Shown: one piece after another, positions 6,852 to 15,996 of the stretch
How positions within the stretch are numbered: the stretch's first letter is position 1
Layout: every line of letters begins with the position of its first letter
Assembly: GCA_017505675.1 (NCBI GenBank)
Contig: JAFVOV010000108.1
Coordinates: 1 to 24,430, forward strand
Direction of reading: 5' to 3'
Length of the DNA stretch: 24,430 bases
From: Clostridia bacterium
GTDB lineage: Bacteria > Bacillota > Clostridia > Christensenellales > Borkfalkiaceae
Made by a program: the position numbers and the translations under genes
Notes under the pieces: generated by a model
Databases searched by the model: none
Told to the model about the DNA's origin: nothing
Seen by the model: the letters and a program-made list of their open reading frames with translations, nothing else

Positions 6852-9286
6852 AAAAATTGTTAAAAAGAAACTTAATGGCAATTCTTGCAGTTCTTTGCGC
6901 GTTCACTTGCGCTATTGCAGTTTTCAGCGTTGCGCCGGCGGCTAAAGCGGCAACGCCTATAACAATTTCTCAAGCAACCATTAACATTAAGAATGGCGCA
7001 GAAATTAAGACCATAGGCAATATGGGTATCAGATTTACCGCGTCAATTTCTGCTGACGACTATTTAGGTCTTGAAACAACCTACGGCGCTGGCAACGTTG
7101 AATACGGTATGCTTATTGCGCCCACCGATTTTATTAAGGATACCACTAACGACCTTAAAATTGGCGGTTGGGAATATGAAGATGGCGATATGGTTACCGA
7201 ATACGTTAAAGGCGTAAACGAATCTGGTAAACTTTATCAGCGCGCAACCGTAACGCCCGCGTTCAAAGACGGCGCTTACGTATTTAACGGTTCTTTCGTT
7301 AATATTATTGCATCTAACTACGATAGGGATTTTGCAGTTAGGGCTTACGTTTCTGTAGGCGACAACGATGGCGATACCATCTATACCGATATAGTTAGCC
7401 GTTCGGTTTACACCGTTGCTACAAACGCTATTGCAAGCGGTGCTTTTGAAGATGACGCTGAAGGTTTAACCTATATGGAAGGCGTATCTAAAACCGTTTA
7501 CGACGAATATACCACTCGTTCAGTTACTATTGAAAACCTTACCAACGGCAAACAAAAAACTGATAAACCCGCTGTTGGCGATAAGATTTCTTTCGTAAGC
7601 ACACTTTCTAACGGAACAAGCACCATTACTGGTAAACCCGTTATAAGCGGTTACGGTGAATACTTAACTGAAAACCTTGATGAAAAGGAATACTTTGACG
7701 GAACTTATACCGTTCAAAAAGAAGGCGACTTCGGTGTGCTTGCATCAATGTGCGGAAGTTATACTGGTTTAGTTAATACCCCAAGCGTTTACGTTGACTG
7801 CGTAAACACTAAAACTAACGCCGTTGATATTACTTTAGAAAATACTGCTGAAGGTCAAGAATGGGCAGGTTTCTTCACTACTTACGGCAACGGTAGCGTT
7901 ACTAAACTTGAAAGCGCATCTGCTGACGCAACGGGAACAACCGCGCTTTCCACTTGCCCCACAGGTGAAGACGTTTATGTTGTTAATACACCTGAAGGTT
8001 CTAAAGACAAAATTGCGCTTGGCGTAGGTATGAAAGATAAACTATTAAATAAGTATATCTCTTTCAAATTCTATAATTACGGTTATCATTATCAAGGTTA
8101 TAGTTTTTCATTAAATGAAAAAATTGCTTGGCACGGTTCTACTTCAGAACTTGGCGGAAACGGATATACTGGTAGGTCAGTTCGTACTTTCTATGACCAG
8201 TACGGTAACGATATTTTATACAATATAGTTACAAATCCTGCAGATACCGCATCCTTTACTGCGTATGAAGGAACTTGGTGTACTGTTGAAATTTCTATGA
8301 TTCACTGGTTTGGTGACGGCGCTAAAGGTATAGGGCTTCATACTGACTCGCATAATAATGTATATACTCATCCAAATATTTACATTAGCGATATTAAAGT
8401 TTCAGACGCGTCCATTAAAGAATCTTATAGCGACCTTGAATTAAGGGTTACTGGCGCAACTGGTGAAAACGGCGTTGCTAAACCCGGTGACGAACTTTCT
8501 ATTAGCGCATACGCGCTCCCGCTTGGCGCAACTGAAAAGGTTAAAGTTTCTGCGGAAATCACCGCTACCGAAGGCGCTTTAGACGGCAACATCTATCAAG
8601 GCACGGGTAACTTTACCATAACCGCAAACGCATTTGGTCAAACTGCAACTTTAGCCGTAAACGGCGAAGTTGGTTCAGTACCTAAAAAAGAACTTTTAGT
8701 TTTAAGTGATTTCACTGCTTATGGTAACAGTTCAACCGTTCATATTGCAAGTGCAAGCCCAGAAGAAGCAACGGCTTTAGGCGCAACTGGTGAAACTGTG
8801 TTCAAATTCACGTTTGATAAATGTAATATAGTTGGTGAATTTACAGAGGCTAATAACAAAATTTATAGTTATTCTGACGATAGCGTGCAAGTAAATAAAA
8901 ATAAGATTTATAACGGATGCTATATTTCATTTAAATATTACGTTCAACCAGATAATACCTATTTGTGTATGTATGCGTCAACCCTTTTATTCCTAGACGC
9001 AGACGGATTAGTGGAAGGTTCTGCAACTAGCAATTACTCTGGGCAAGCAACCGTAACTAAACATTATACGGATACTGGAGCAATGATAGAAGGTTCTAGC
9101 GGAGTATCTGCAAATAAAGGAACTTGGGTAAACGTTGAAGCATACTTGCCATACGGTAACCCCGGCGTAGGTTTCAATATTTATGTTTACAATAACAGTG
9201 GTTGGTACAGTAACCCGAACTTATTTGTAAAAGACGTTATGATTACCAACTACTCTGTTTACGACCTTATTGATGCTCAAAACTAA
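6848..9286 (+). CDS. Secreted modular protein with two jelly-roll-like modules
   Basis: 812 aa. The start at ATG 6848 is fixed by AGGAGG at 6832-6837 and by the signal peptide MKKLLKRNLMAILAVL... with cleavage near AKA-A (residue ~33). The frame is open upstream to TTG 6815, but that would add residues before the signal. Residues ~38-220 form the domain shared with the protein at 769 (GAEIK, MGIRFTAS, YGMLIAPTDF, FVNIIASNYDRDF, SRSVYTVATNAI). An Ig-like segment (~225-320) follows. Then comes a beta-rich module (~333-524: YISFKFY...W-TVEIS...NIYISDIKVSD), a second Ig-like segment and a second module (~618-805: YISFKYY...DADG...GTWVNVEAYL...NLFVKDVMI). The same module occurs in the genes at 9395 and 10049. 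No catalytic motif or wall anchor is visible. The module layout suggests surface glycan binding by inference. Confidence 0.83.
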   Translation: MKKLLKRNLMAILAVLCAFTCAIAVFSVAPAAKAATPITISQATINIKNGAEIKTIGNMGIRFTASISADDYLGLETTYGAGNVEYGMLIAPTDFIKDTTNDLKIGGWEYEDGDMVTEYVKGVNESGKLYQRATVTPAFKDGAYVFNGSFVNIIASNYDRDFAVRAYVSVGDNDGDTIYTDIVSRSVYTVATNAIASGAFEDDAEGLTYMEGVSKTVYDEYTTRSVTIENLTNGKQKTDKPAVGDKISFVSTLSNGTSTITGKPVISGYGEYLTENLDEKEYFDGTYTVQKEGDFGVLASMCGSYTGLVNTPSVYVDCVNTKTNAVDITLENTAEGQEWAGFFTTYGNGSVTKLESASADATGTTALSTCPTGEDVYVVNTPEGSKDKIALGVGMKDKLLNKYISFKFYNYGYHYQGYSFSLNEKIAWHGSTSELGGNGYTGRSVRTFYDQYGNDILYNIVTNPADTASFTAYEGTWCTVEISMIHWFGDGAKGIGLHTDSHNNVYTHPNIYISDIKVSDASIKESYSDLELRVTGATGENGVAKPGDELSISAYALPLGATEKVKVSAEITATEGALDGNIYQGTGNFTITANAFGQTATLAVNGEVGSVPKKELLVLSDFTAYGNSSTVHIASASPEEATALGATGETVFKFTFDKCNIVGEFTEANNKIYSYSDDSVQVNKNKIYNGCYISFKYYVQPDNTYLCMYASTLLFLDADGLVEGSATSNYSGQATVTKHYTDTGAMIEGSSGVSANKGTWVNVEAYLPYGNPGVGFNIYVYNNSGWYSNPNLFVKDVMITNYSVYDLIDAQN

Positions 9287-9334
9287 ATAATCTGCCGAAT
9301 TTTCGGTAGTATACTTTACTAACACTTACTAAAG

Positions 9335-9369
9335 GCGGGCTTTGGAAATTAGTCCCAAAGCCCGCTTTT
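9335..9369 (+). terminator. Intrinsic terminator between 9286 and 9395
   Basis: Perfect 11-bp GC-rich stem (GCGGGCTTTGG, 9335-9345; CCAAAGCCCGC, 9355-9365) followed by TTTT. It should stop much of the transcript from 6641. The next gene begins 26 nt later with no room for a typical promoter in between, so its expression may depend on read-through. Confidence 0.85.
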
Positions 9370-9394
9370 AAAAAACAAATTTAACGCTAATTTT

Positions 9395-10033
9395 ATGAAA
9401 AAATTATTGATTTTTTTCGTTTGCTTTGTGTTTTTAACCTGTTTTTTCGGTTGTGATAAGGGCGCTGAAGAAGGGCCACCTGCACCGCAATTTACACAGT
9501 TGCAGGCGTCAGATTTCTCAACTTCTGGTAACGCTGAAATAGTTTCCGTTACGGATAATTCCGTTTTGCCGATAGGCGTGGGACTGCGCGAACCACCGAA
9601 AACAGAATCATATATAATAACTTTTAACGGCGCAGGCTCGGGGAAAGTTAAACTAAATAAAAGCAAAATTAAAGCAAATGAATATTTAACGTTTACCTAT
9701 TATTACGAACGCACTTGCACGCCTAGTTTTTTGGGGATTTATCTTTTAAGAATAAAAGGTGTGGTTGAGCGTGACGGCACGGCTTTTGGTGATTACGTTA
9801 TGCGCCATTATGATGCAGACGGTGATTTTATTGCCGGGATTTACAGCGATTCGGGAACGTTAAACAGTAACTTAAAAGGCAACTGGCTTACGCTGGAAAT
9901 TTACTTTGAAAGCGCGCCCGCAAAAGATTTAGAATTCGGTTGCGTGTGGATAGGTAACGGAAGTTCCGCTAATTTTTATTTGACGGACGTTCGTGTCAGC
10001 GAAAAGTCGCTTATGAACATTGAAAACAATTAA
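9395..10033 (+). CDS. Lipoprotein with a single jelly-roll-like module
   Basis: 212 aa. An N-terminal lipoprotein signal ends in FFGC with the lipidated Cys at residue 20. Residues ~35-205 form one copy of the module present twice in the 6848 protein and once in the 10049 protein: KANEYLTFTYYYE, then RHYDADGDF, GNWLTLEIYF and NFYLTDVRVSE. It would sit on the outer face of the membrane. The ATG at 9395 has no convincing ribosome binding site and lies just after a terminator, so translation may be weak or leaderless. The next gene starts 15 nt after its stop. A glycan-binding role is inferred only from the module. Confidence 0.75.
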   Translation: MKKLLIFFVCFVFLTCFFGCDKGAEEGPPAPQFTQLQASDFSTSGNAEIVSVTDNSVLPIGVGLREPPKTESYIITFNGAGSGKVKLNKSKIKANEYLTFTYYYERTCTPSFLGIYLLRIKGVVERDGTAFGDYVMRHYDADGDFIAGIYSDSGTLNSNLKGNWLTLEIYFESAPAKDLEFGCVWIGNGSSANFYLTDVRVSEKSLMNIENN

Positions 10034-10048
10034 AAGGAGAGCACCCTT

Positions 10049-12157
10049 TTGAAAAAGAATATTTCATTAAAACTTATTTTAATAATTGCGCTTTCTGTAA
10101 TTATCGTTGCCGCAGGCGTGGTAACAACCGTGCTTCTTGTAAACAAAAACAAAGGCGGTTCTTATACGGAAAACGGTGAAGTAGTTACGGGTGGCGTAGA
10201 CGTAGGCACAAAAGACGGCGCGGTGGTTTTTTACGGCGCTGACGATTTGCACGTTACTTTAAGCGTTACTAAAGATACTCTTGATGCCGGCGCTTACGTT
10301 TATGAAGACGGGCTTAAAGTAAACGTTGAAGTTGATACTTCAAAAGTTACTTTCGGTACTGCGGGCGAATATGAAATAGTTTACCGCTATGGTGAAAATA
10401 CCGTAAATAAAAAGATTTTCATTTACGGCTTACCGTCCGTTACCGGCGCGAATACTTTTTCCACGCAATTTTCTAAAGCGCCTATTGAAATTTTTAACGG
10501 TTTAACCGCCGTTGACAGTTTCGGCAAAGCGCTTGATTTGCAAATAATTGACGACGACGGAATGATTGACCTTGACGGTTCTTATAACGTAGGCTCTTAT
10601 GACGTTAAAATTATTGCAATAGATAAGGCTGGGCAAATCGCAAGGTTTACTAGAACGGTTACCGTAACCGAAGAAAGAAACCCCGTTATTTTATCTGCTT
10701 ACTCTTATGACGTAAACGAAGAAAGTTTTTCCCTTGAATTAGATTCTGCTGACAGCGCGGAATTTATCGGGCTTTCTTTTAACGGCACGGGTGTTCCTGC
10801 GGAATACCTTACCGTATCAAGCAACACTTTTACCGTAAACAAACAATTCTTCTATAACTATTTATTGAAAGATGCGTTAGTTTCCGACCTTGAAAACGGT
10901 GACACTTACGTTATGAGCGTTTTAACTACCAAGGGTAAAACCAAAACGGAATTTAAACTTTTAGATAAAGAAAGCGTTGTGTACGATTTAAGCGTGGTAA
11001 ACGAATTTGCTTTAGAATGTTATCCTTGTTTTACGCCTATAAAGGTAGAAAAAATTACTCTTAAAAATAAATATCAAAACGTAACGCCCGTTTACACTAT
11101 CGTTAAGGGCGGGGAAAGAGTTCCCGTTCAAAACGGCTTGGTAACTTTCTCAAGTGACGGTGAATGGCAGTTAGAAATTGACCTTCGCGGTGAAAAAGTT
11201 TATACGGCTCTTACCGCTTATTATGATTTAGGTTATAAAAACGGTACTATTTACGGCGAAAATAATCCCATAACCAACAATTTACCGAACGGATATTCGT
11301 TAATAGAATTCGTGGTTACGCGTAGTAACGGCGGTAAAATTTTGCATTGTGATAACGCTGCTGAATTTACCGTGTTTGCAAACGCCGTTAGCGCGCTTAA
11401 CACTAAAGGCGCTTATAACCTTACCGTTAAGGCTGCAAAAGACGGTGGAACTTTTGAACAAACCACTTCTTTTGGCGTAGTTAAAAACGGCGCAAGTATT
11501 TTAGGCGATATTTCTGATGCGGAAAATATGCTGGTTTATAATAATGAATATACTTCGCTTAATTTTACTCAAAGGTTAGTTGGCGGAAGACGTGGCGTTT
11601 ATAACTGGTTCGGAAAGAAAGCGATTGCATCTAGCGATAAGTCAAAAATAACTTTCAGCGAAGAAGTAAGAAATCAGATGAAGAAAGATTATTACATTTC
11701 ATTTGATATTTACTATACCAAAGAAGTAGTTATGGTAATAAACTTTGGCAAAGGTTATAGTTATTACACTTGGGGGCCTGCAACGATTTACAGTTCTATT
11801 GAAGACCACCTTGCTAACGAACCTACTGCTAGCGCGCACTCGTCTGACAGCGTTTATTGCGGAGATATTATCAAATTCTTTGACGCGGCAGGTGAGCAGA
11901 TTGTAAGAACTAAAGATGGTTACGACCCGATGAGAAATTATAGAAATCAATGGATAACCGTTCAGTTTAAGATAGAAGCAGATTCTATACCTGATACGGC
12001 AGGTTTCCACATTTATACTGACGCGTCTTCGCTTGATAAGCAAGAAGTTTATATTTCAAACTTTAAGGTTTCATCTTTAGCGATTGCGGAAGATACAACG
12101 GTTAATCCCGTTATTAAAAATAAAGACGAAGTCGATTTTGAAGATATTTGGGCTTAA
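10049..12157 (+). CDS. Membrane-anchored extracellular protein with Ig-like domains and a C-terminal jelly-roll-like module
   Basis: 702 aa. The start is TTG 10049, with AAGGAGA at 10034-10040. A single hydrophobic helix (residues ~9-31, after MKKNISLK) has no clear cleavage site, so it probably stays as a membrane anchor with the rest outside. Residues ~60-220 contain Ig-like repeats (GTAGEYEIVYRYG, VGSYDVKIIAIDKAGQIARF), the style of bacterial surface Ig/DUF5011-type domains. The middle is beta-rich without a recognised family. Residues ~500-685 hold the same module as the preceding two genes: YYISFDIYY, then FFDAAGE, NQWITVQFKIE and EVYISNFKVSS. It lies just upstream of the transporter genes. 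A role presenting glycans to the binding protein is plausible but inferred. Confidence 0.78.
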   Translation: MKKNISLKLILIIALSVIIVAAGVVTTVLLVNKNKGGSYTENGEVVTGGVDVGTKDGAVVFYGADDLHVTLSVTKDTLDAGAYVYEDGLKVNVEVDTSKVTFGTAGEYEIVYRYGENTVNKKIFIYGLPSVTGANTFSTQFSKAPIEIFNGLTAVDSFGKALDLQIIDDDGMIDLDGSYNVGSYDVKIIAIDKAGQIARFTRTVTVTEERNPVILSAYSYDVNEESFSLELDSADSAEFIGLSFNGTGVPAEYLTVSSNTFTVNKQFFYNYLLKDALVSDLENGDTYVMSVLTTKGKTKTEFKLLDKESVVYDLSVVNEFALECYPCFTPIKVEKITLKNKYQNVTPVYTIVKGGERVPVQNGLVTFSSDGEWQLEIDLRGEKVYTALTAYYDLGYKNGTIYGENNPITNNLPNGYSLIEFVVTRSNGGKILHCDNAAEFTVFANAVSALNTKGAYNLTVKAAKDGGTFEQTTSFGVVKNGASILGDISDAENMLVYNNEYTSLNFTQRLVGGRRGVYNWFGKKAIASSDKSKITFSEEVRNQMKKDYYISFDIYYTKEVVMVINFGKGYSYYTWGPATIYSSIEDHLANEPTASAHSSDSVYCGDIIKFFDAAGEQIVRTKDGYDPMRNYRNQWITVQFKIEADSIPDTAGFHIYTDASSLDKQEVYISNFKVSSLAIAEDTTVNPVIKNKDEVDFEDIWA

Positions 12158-12179
12158 CGGCAACTGCCGATTTTAATTT
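12158..12179 (+). terminator. Weak hairpin with T-rich tail before the binding-protein gene
   Basis: CGGC-AACT-GCCG (12158-12169) followed by ATTTTAATTT. With a 4-bp stem it is at most a partial terminator that would lower read-through from the surface protein gene into the transporter genes. Confidence 0.35.
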
Positions 12180-12202
12180 AACTATTTGTAAAGGAGACAA
12201 TT

Positions 12203-14053
12203 ATGAGAAACATTATTAAAAAGATAACAGTGGTTTTTATGGCGCTTGTTCTTTTGTTTTCCGTTTCTGCTTGCGGTAAGAGCAATATAGACGAAAACAA
12301 AATTCAAGTTTACGTTTACGTAGTTAGTGACGGTTACGGCGCTAACTATATGGAAAAACTTGTAAACGACTGGAATTCCGCGCATACCGATTCTATTTAT
12401 GAATTCGTTTATGAACCTGGTCAAGACGGTCCTATGACGCTAGCGTCTGCGCTTGAAACGGGTACTGCTGACGATAAAAACATTTACGTTGGTAACGTTG
12501 CGCCGTATATTGACGAACTTGTAAACGACGGATATCTTATTGATATTTCTTCCGTATATGAAATGGAAGTTGACGGCGCTGGCAACGGCAAGATTAAAGA
12601 TAAAGTAAACAACTATGATAAATTAAAAGTTGCTTACGCAGATATGCACGGTAACGGTATGTACGCCGTTCCCCGTACTGCAACCATAAGTCCCGGTTTG
12701 GTTTTTGATTACGGTCACTTTTTAAGAAGGGGATACTTAAATTACGCAACTGAAGGCGAACTCGGCGCGGTAAACGCGCAAGTTGAAGGCGCTGCTAAAG
12801 TTGTAAGCGGAACCACGATTGATACTTCTAAATATTTAGCAACTTCCGCTAACGTATTAGTTGCAGAAAAAGCGTTCGGAAACTATGAAGCGGGCGAAGT
12901 TATTCTTACTGCTGGTAGAGATGGTAAATACGGCACTTATGACGACGGTCAAGTTCAAACGATGGCAGAATTTTACGCGCTTTGCGAAAAAATAGCCGTT
13001 AAAGACTATCCGTTCATTTATACAACTCAATACGCTACAACCGTTACTTTCCAACCTATGCAACATATTATTTATCAAACTATCGGTGTAGATAACTATG
13101 CGACTTGGAGTTCGTTTAACGGTCAATTTAAAGATAAAGAAGGCAACGTTTTATTAAACGTTAATAAAGAAAACGCAAACTTAATGTGGGGTACTGATAT
13201 TGCAAAACTCGGTTACAACGCGGCTGCGGAATTCTTTGATAAAACCGTTTTAGGTCACCTTTTAGGTAAAAATAACGTTAATAAAGTTTTGAATACTAGA
13301 ACTTGGGATAACGGCCCGACTACTTCACTTTCTCATACTGACGCTCAACGTGGCTTTGCGTTAGACCACTTCTATAAGGGTGATGATTACGGCAAAGAAA
13401 GCGCGTTCATTTTTGAAGGCGGTTACTGGGAAAACGAATCTAAAAACGTTCTTTCTCAACTTGCTGGCTACGGTCCTAACGGCGCAGAACACAGATTATA
13501 TTTAACACCTTATATTGAAGGGCAAATTACACCTGCTGACCAAACCGTGTTTATCGGTAGCCTTGGCGGTAACGGTATGTGCTATTTAAATAACTATCCT
13601 GATAAGGTTAAAACTGATGAAGATAAAGCGGCTTATGACGATATTGCTAAACAATTTATCGGGTACTGCTGTTCTGACGCGTCACTTAACCACTATACTG
13701 CAACGCACGGTTTAAGGGCTTGCTATGATTACGAACTTACTACGGAAACGCTTTCTAAAATTACGCCTTTCCAAAAGAACGTTTTTGAAATGCTTGACGA
13801 TACCGAACATGTTACCGTTGTTGACGGAACGTTAGTTGGCGGAACTAAAAACTTATTTAGGTCGCTTTGTGATTTGGTTGACTTTGCTACCAAAGTTGAC
13901 GGTAAAATTCACACCAACCCATATCCCGCAATGAGCGGTATGTCGCCTAATATGACTTATACTCAATGGGTAGACGGCGTTTCAAATTATATTAACGATA
14001 ATTATTCAGGTTGGTTGCAACTTGTAAACGAATATACCGCAGCGCATAGTTAA
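12203..14053 (+). CDS. ABC transporter sugar-binding lipoprotein (extracellular solute-binding protein)
   Basis: 616 aa. A textbook lipoprotein signal ends VSAC with the lipidated Cys at residue 24; AAAGGAG is at 12190-12196. The following strand (QVYVYVVSDGYGANYMEKLVNDWN) matches the first beta-alpha unit of family 1 sugar-binding proteins, and VPRTATISPGLVFDYGHF and an aromatic-rich C-terminal half (FEGGYW, NYSGW) fit ligand binding. It is longer than the usual ~400-450 aa for the family. A loop reading GRDGKYGTYDDG looks like an acidic metal-binding loop. Two permease genes follow directly, at 14- and 12-nt gaps, so this is the receptor of a CUT1-type importer. The ligand cannot be told from sequence. 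Confidence 0.9.
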   Translation: MRNIIKKITVVFMALVLLFSVSACGKSNIDENKIQVYVYVVSDGYGANYMEKLVNDWNSAHTDSIYEFVYEPGQDGPMTLASALETGTADDKNIYVGNVAPYIDELVNDGYLIDISSVYEMEVDGAGNGKIKDKVNNYDKLKVAYADMHGNGMYAVPRTATISPGLVFDYGHFLRRGYLNYATEGELGAVNAQVEGAAKVVSGTTIDTSKYLATSANVLVAEKAFGNYEAGEVILTAGRDGKYGTYDDGQVQTMAEFYALCEKIAVKDYPFIYTTQYATTVTFQPMQHIIYQTIGVDNYATWSSFNGQFKDKEGNVLLNVNKENANLMWGTDIAKLGYNAAAEFFDKTVLGHLLGKNNVNKVLNTRTWDNGPTTSLSHTDAQRGFALDHFYKGDDYGKESAFIFEGGYWENESKNVLSQLAGYGPNGAEHRLYLTPYIEGQITPADQTVFIGSLGGNGMCYLNNYPDKVKTDEDKAAYDDIAKQFIGYCCSDASLNHYTATHGLRACYDYELTTETLSKITPFQKNVFEMLDDTEHVTVVDGTLVGGTKNLFRSLCDLVDFATKVDGKIHTNPYPAMSGMSPNMTYTQWVDGVSNYINDNYSGWLQLVNEYTAAHS

Positions 14054-14067
14054 TTATAGGATAAAAA

Positions 14068-14991
14068 ATGGAAAATATAGTTATAAAAAAAGAAAAAATG
14101 CCACTTAAAAGAAAGTTGTTTATTGCATCTATCGTAACTATTCCGTTACTTTCGTTCGCGTTCTTTTACGTTTATATAAACTTCAATTCTTTTTTGTTGG
14201 CGTTCCAAAAGATAGACGTTAATGAAAATTACTCTTTCGTAGGGTTTGATAATTTCAAAACGTTCTTTGATACGATATTGACTGGGTCAGACGCGGGGCT
14301 TGCGTTTACTAACTCGCTTAAAAACTTCTGGACTACCTTTTTAATCAGCACTCCGCTATACATCCTTTTTGCGTATTACATAGCAAGAAAAATGCCGGGC
14401 GAAAGGTTGCTATTTACGGTGGTTATGCTCCCATCTGCAGTTTCTACTTTCGTTTACGCGCTTTGTTATAAAAAGTTCGTTGAAGTTTCTTTGCAAGATA
14501 TTATGAGAAGCATGGGGGTTTTTGATTTCCCGCAACTTATATCTCACCCTGATTATTGTAACTTTAACAACTTGTTTTTCTCGGTGTGGATTTCTTTCGG
14601 TTCTAACGTTTTGATTTTTTCTAACGCTATGAATGCAGTTGATAAAGAAATTTTAGAAAGCGCTATGATAGACGGCGCAAACGATAGAGTTCAGTTCTTC
14701 GGTATAGTAATGCCACTTATTTGGCCGACCTTTACGACTTATTGCGTTACGGGTTTAACGGGTATGTTCACTTGGTCGGGCGCGCTTATGACGTTCTATA
14801 TGTACGACGCTCCGCGCCACATTTGGGGGCTAGGGTATTACTTTACGGTAACTATTAAAAACACAGGCTCTATCGGGTATATGAATTACCCGATGGTTGC
14901 AACCGCAGGGCTATTCGTAACCATTATAAGCACACCGTTAGTTTTCGGCGCTAAATGGGTTATGAATAAACTTGATAAAACTATAGATTAA
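14068..14991 (+). CDS. ABC sugar transporter permease (MalF/UgpA-like)
   Basis: 307 aa, about six membrane segments. The cytoplasmic coupling loop near residues 187-217 reads AVDKEILESAMIDGAND...F-GIVMPL, the EAA-type motif that contacts the ATPase. The first helix is at ~15-40, after a basic N-terminus (KKEKMPLKRK). In CUT1 importers this subunit pairs with the second permease to form the sugar channel. It sits between the binding protein and the second permease. No ATPase gene lies in this window. Confidence 0.92.
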   Translation: MENIVIKKEKMPLKRKLFIASIVTIPLLSFAFFYVYINFNSFLLAFQKIDVNENYSFVGFDNFKTFFDTILTGSDAGLAFTNSLKNFWTTFLISTPLYILFAYYIARKMPGERLLFTVVMLPSAVSTFVYALCYKKFVEVSLQDIMRSMGVFDFPQLISHPDYCNFNNLFFSVWISFGSNVLIFSNAMNAVDKEILESAMIDGANDRVQFFGIVMPLIWPTFTTYCVTGLTGMFTWSGALMTFYMYDAPRHIWGLGYYFTVTIKNTGSIGYMNYPMVATAGLFVTIISTPLVFGAKWVMNKLDKTID

Positions 14992-15003
14992 GGGGGAATA
15001 GGT

Positions 15004-15996
15004 ATGATTTGGTTTATATTATTTTGCGTGCTTTTATTCGTTGCCGTTTTATCCCTTTTAGTCTTAAAAACGGTTAGAGTTAAAAATAGTTATACGGGAA
15101 AGGTAAGTTTCAACTTTAAAGGCGTGCATAAAATTTTACCTAGTAAACTTTTGTGGGCGGTAATCGGAACGTTTATTTTGATTTACTGCGCGTCAATTTT
15201 GTTACCTATCGTATGGATGTTTTTAAACTCCGTTAAGGGCGATATTGACTTTGAACTTAACAGTTACGGCTTTCCTAAAAAATGGTTGTTTGAAAACTTT
15301 GCAATAGTTCTTCAAAAGTTTGAAATTAAAACGGGCGCAAGGTCTTACGGCGTTTTCGATATGCTTTTCAACAGCATTATCTATTCTTGCGGTAACCCGT
15401 TCGTAAGTTTGTTCTGGATTTACTCAATGGCGTACGTTATGTCAAGGTTTAAATGGCTTGGCGGAAAAATTCTTTATAGTTTAGGCGTATTCTTAATGTT
15501 GGTATCTATTACCGGTAGTTCAGCGTCTACTATGATTATTTATCAGAAGATAGGGCTTTACGATAATTTGTATTTAAATATTATCATGCCACCGTCAACC
15601 GCCTTTTCGGGTATGTATTTTATGATAATATACGGCGCGTGCAAGAGTATTTCAATGACTTATTCTGAAGCCGCTTATATTGACGGCGCAAACGAATATC
15701 GCGTTATGTTTACCGTAATATTACCTATGGTATTACCTACGCTTTGTACTATTTACGTTCTTACGTTTTTAGGTTTATGGAACAATTATGAAAGTTTCCT
15801 TGTTTGGTACCCAAGCACGCCTAACCTTGCTTACGGGTTATACAGATTCCAGTATCTTAACGCTGGGTCAGAAGGGCTTTCAACACCGCAAGTTTTGGCG
15901 GGTATGTTTATGGTTATGATTCCTTCTGTATTGCTATATCTTGCAACGCAGAAAATAATGAAGAGTAACTTCGTAGTCGGAGGACTTAAAGGATGA
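15004..15996 (+). CDS. ABC sugar transporter permease (MalG/UgpE-like)
   Basis: 330 aa. The EAA motif near residues 219-242 reads YSEAAYIDGANEYRVMF-VILPM. An extra N-terminal hydrophobic segment (residues ~1-22, FILFCVLLFVAVLSLLVL) and a linker precede the usual first helix (~48-72), making the protein about 40-50 residues longer than typical MalG-type subunits. The ribosome binding site is GGGGGAATAGG-like before ATG 15004. Its TGA stop overlaps the ATG of the next gene (ATGA, 15993-15996), so the large secreted protein downstream is translationally coupled to the transporter. Confidence 0.92.
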   Translation: MIWFILFCVLLFVAVLSLLVLKTVRVKNSYTGKVSFNFKGVHKILPSKLLWAVIGTFILIYCASILLPIVWMFLNSVKGDIDFELNSYGFPKKWLFENFAIVLQKFEIKTGARSYGVFDMLFNSIIYSCGNPFVSLFWIYSMAYVMSRFKWLGGKILYSLGVFLMLVSITGSSASTMIIYQKIGLYDNLYLNIIMPPSTAFSGMYFMIIYGACKSISMTYSEAAYIDGANEYRVMFTVILPMVLPTLCTIYVLTFLGLWNNYESFLVWYPSTPNLAYGLYRFQYLNAGSEGLSTPQVLAGMFMVMIPSVLLYLATQKIMKSNFVVGGLKG

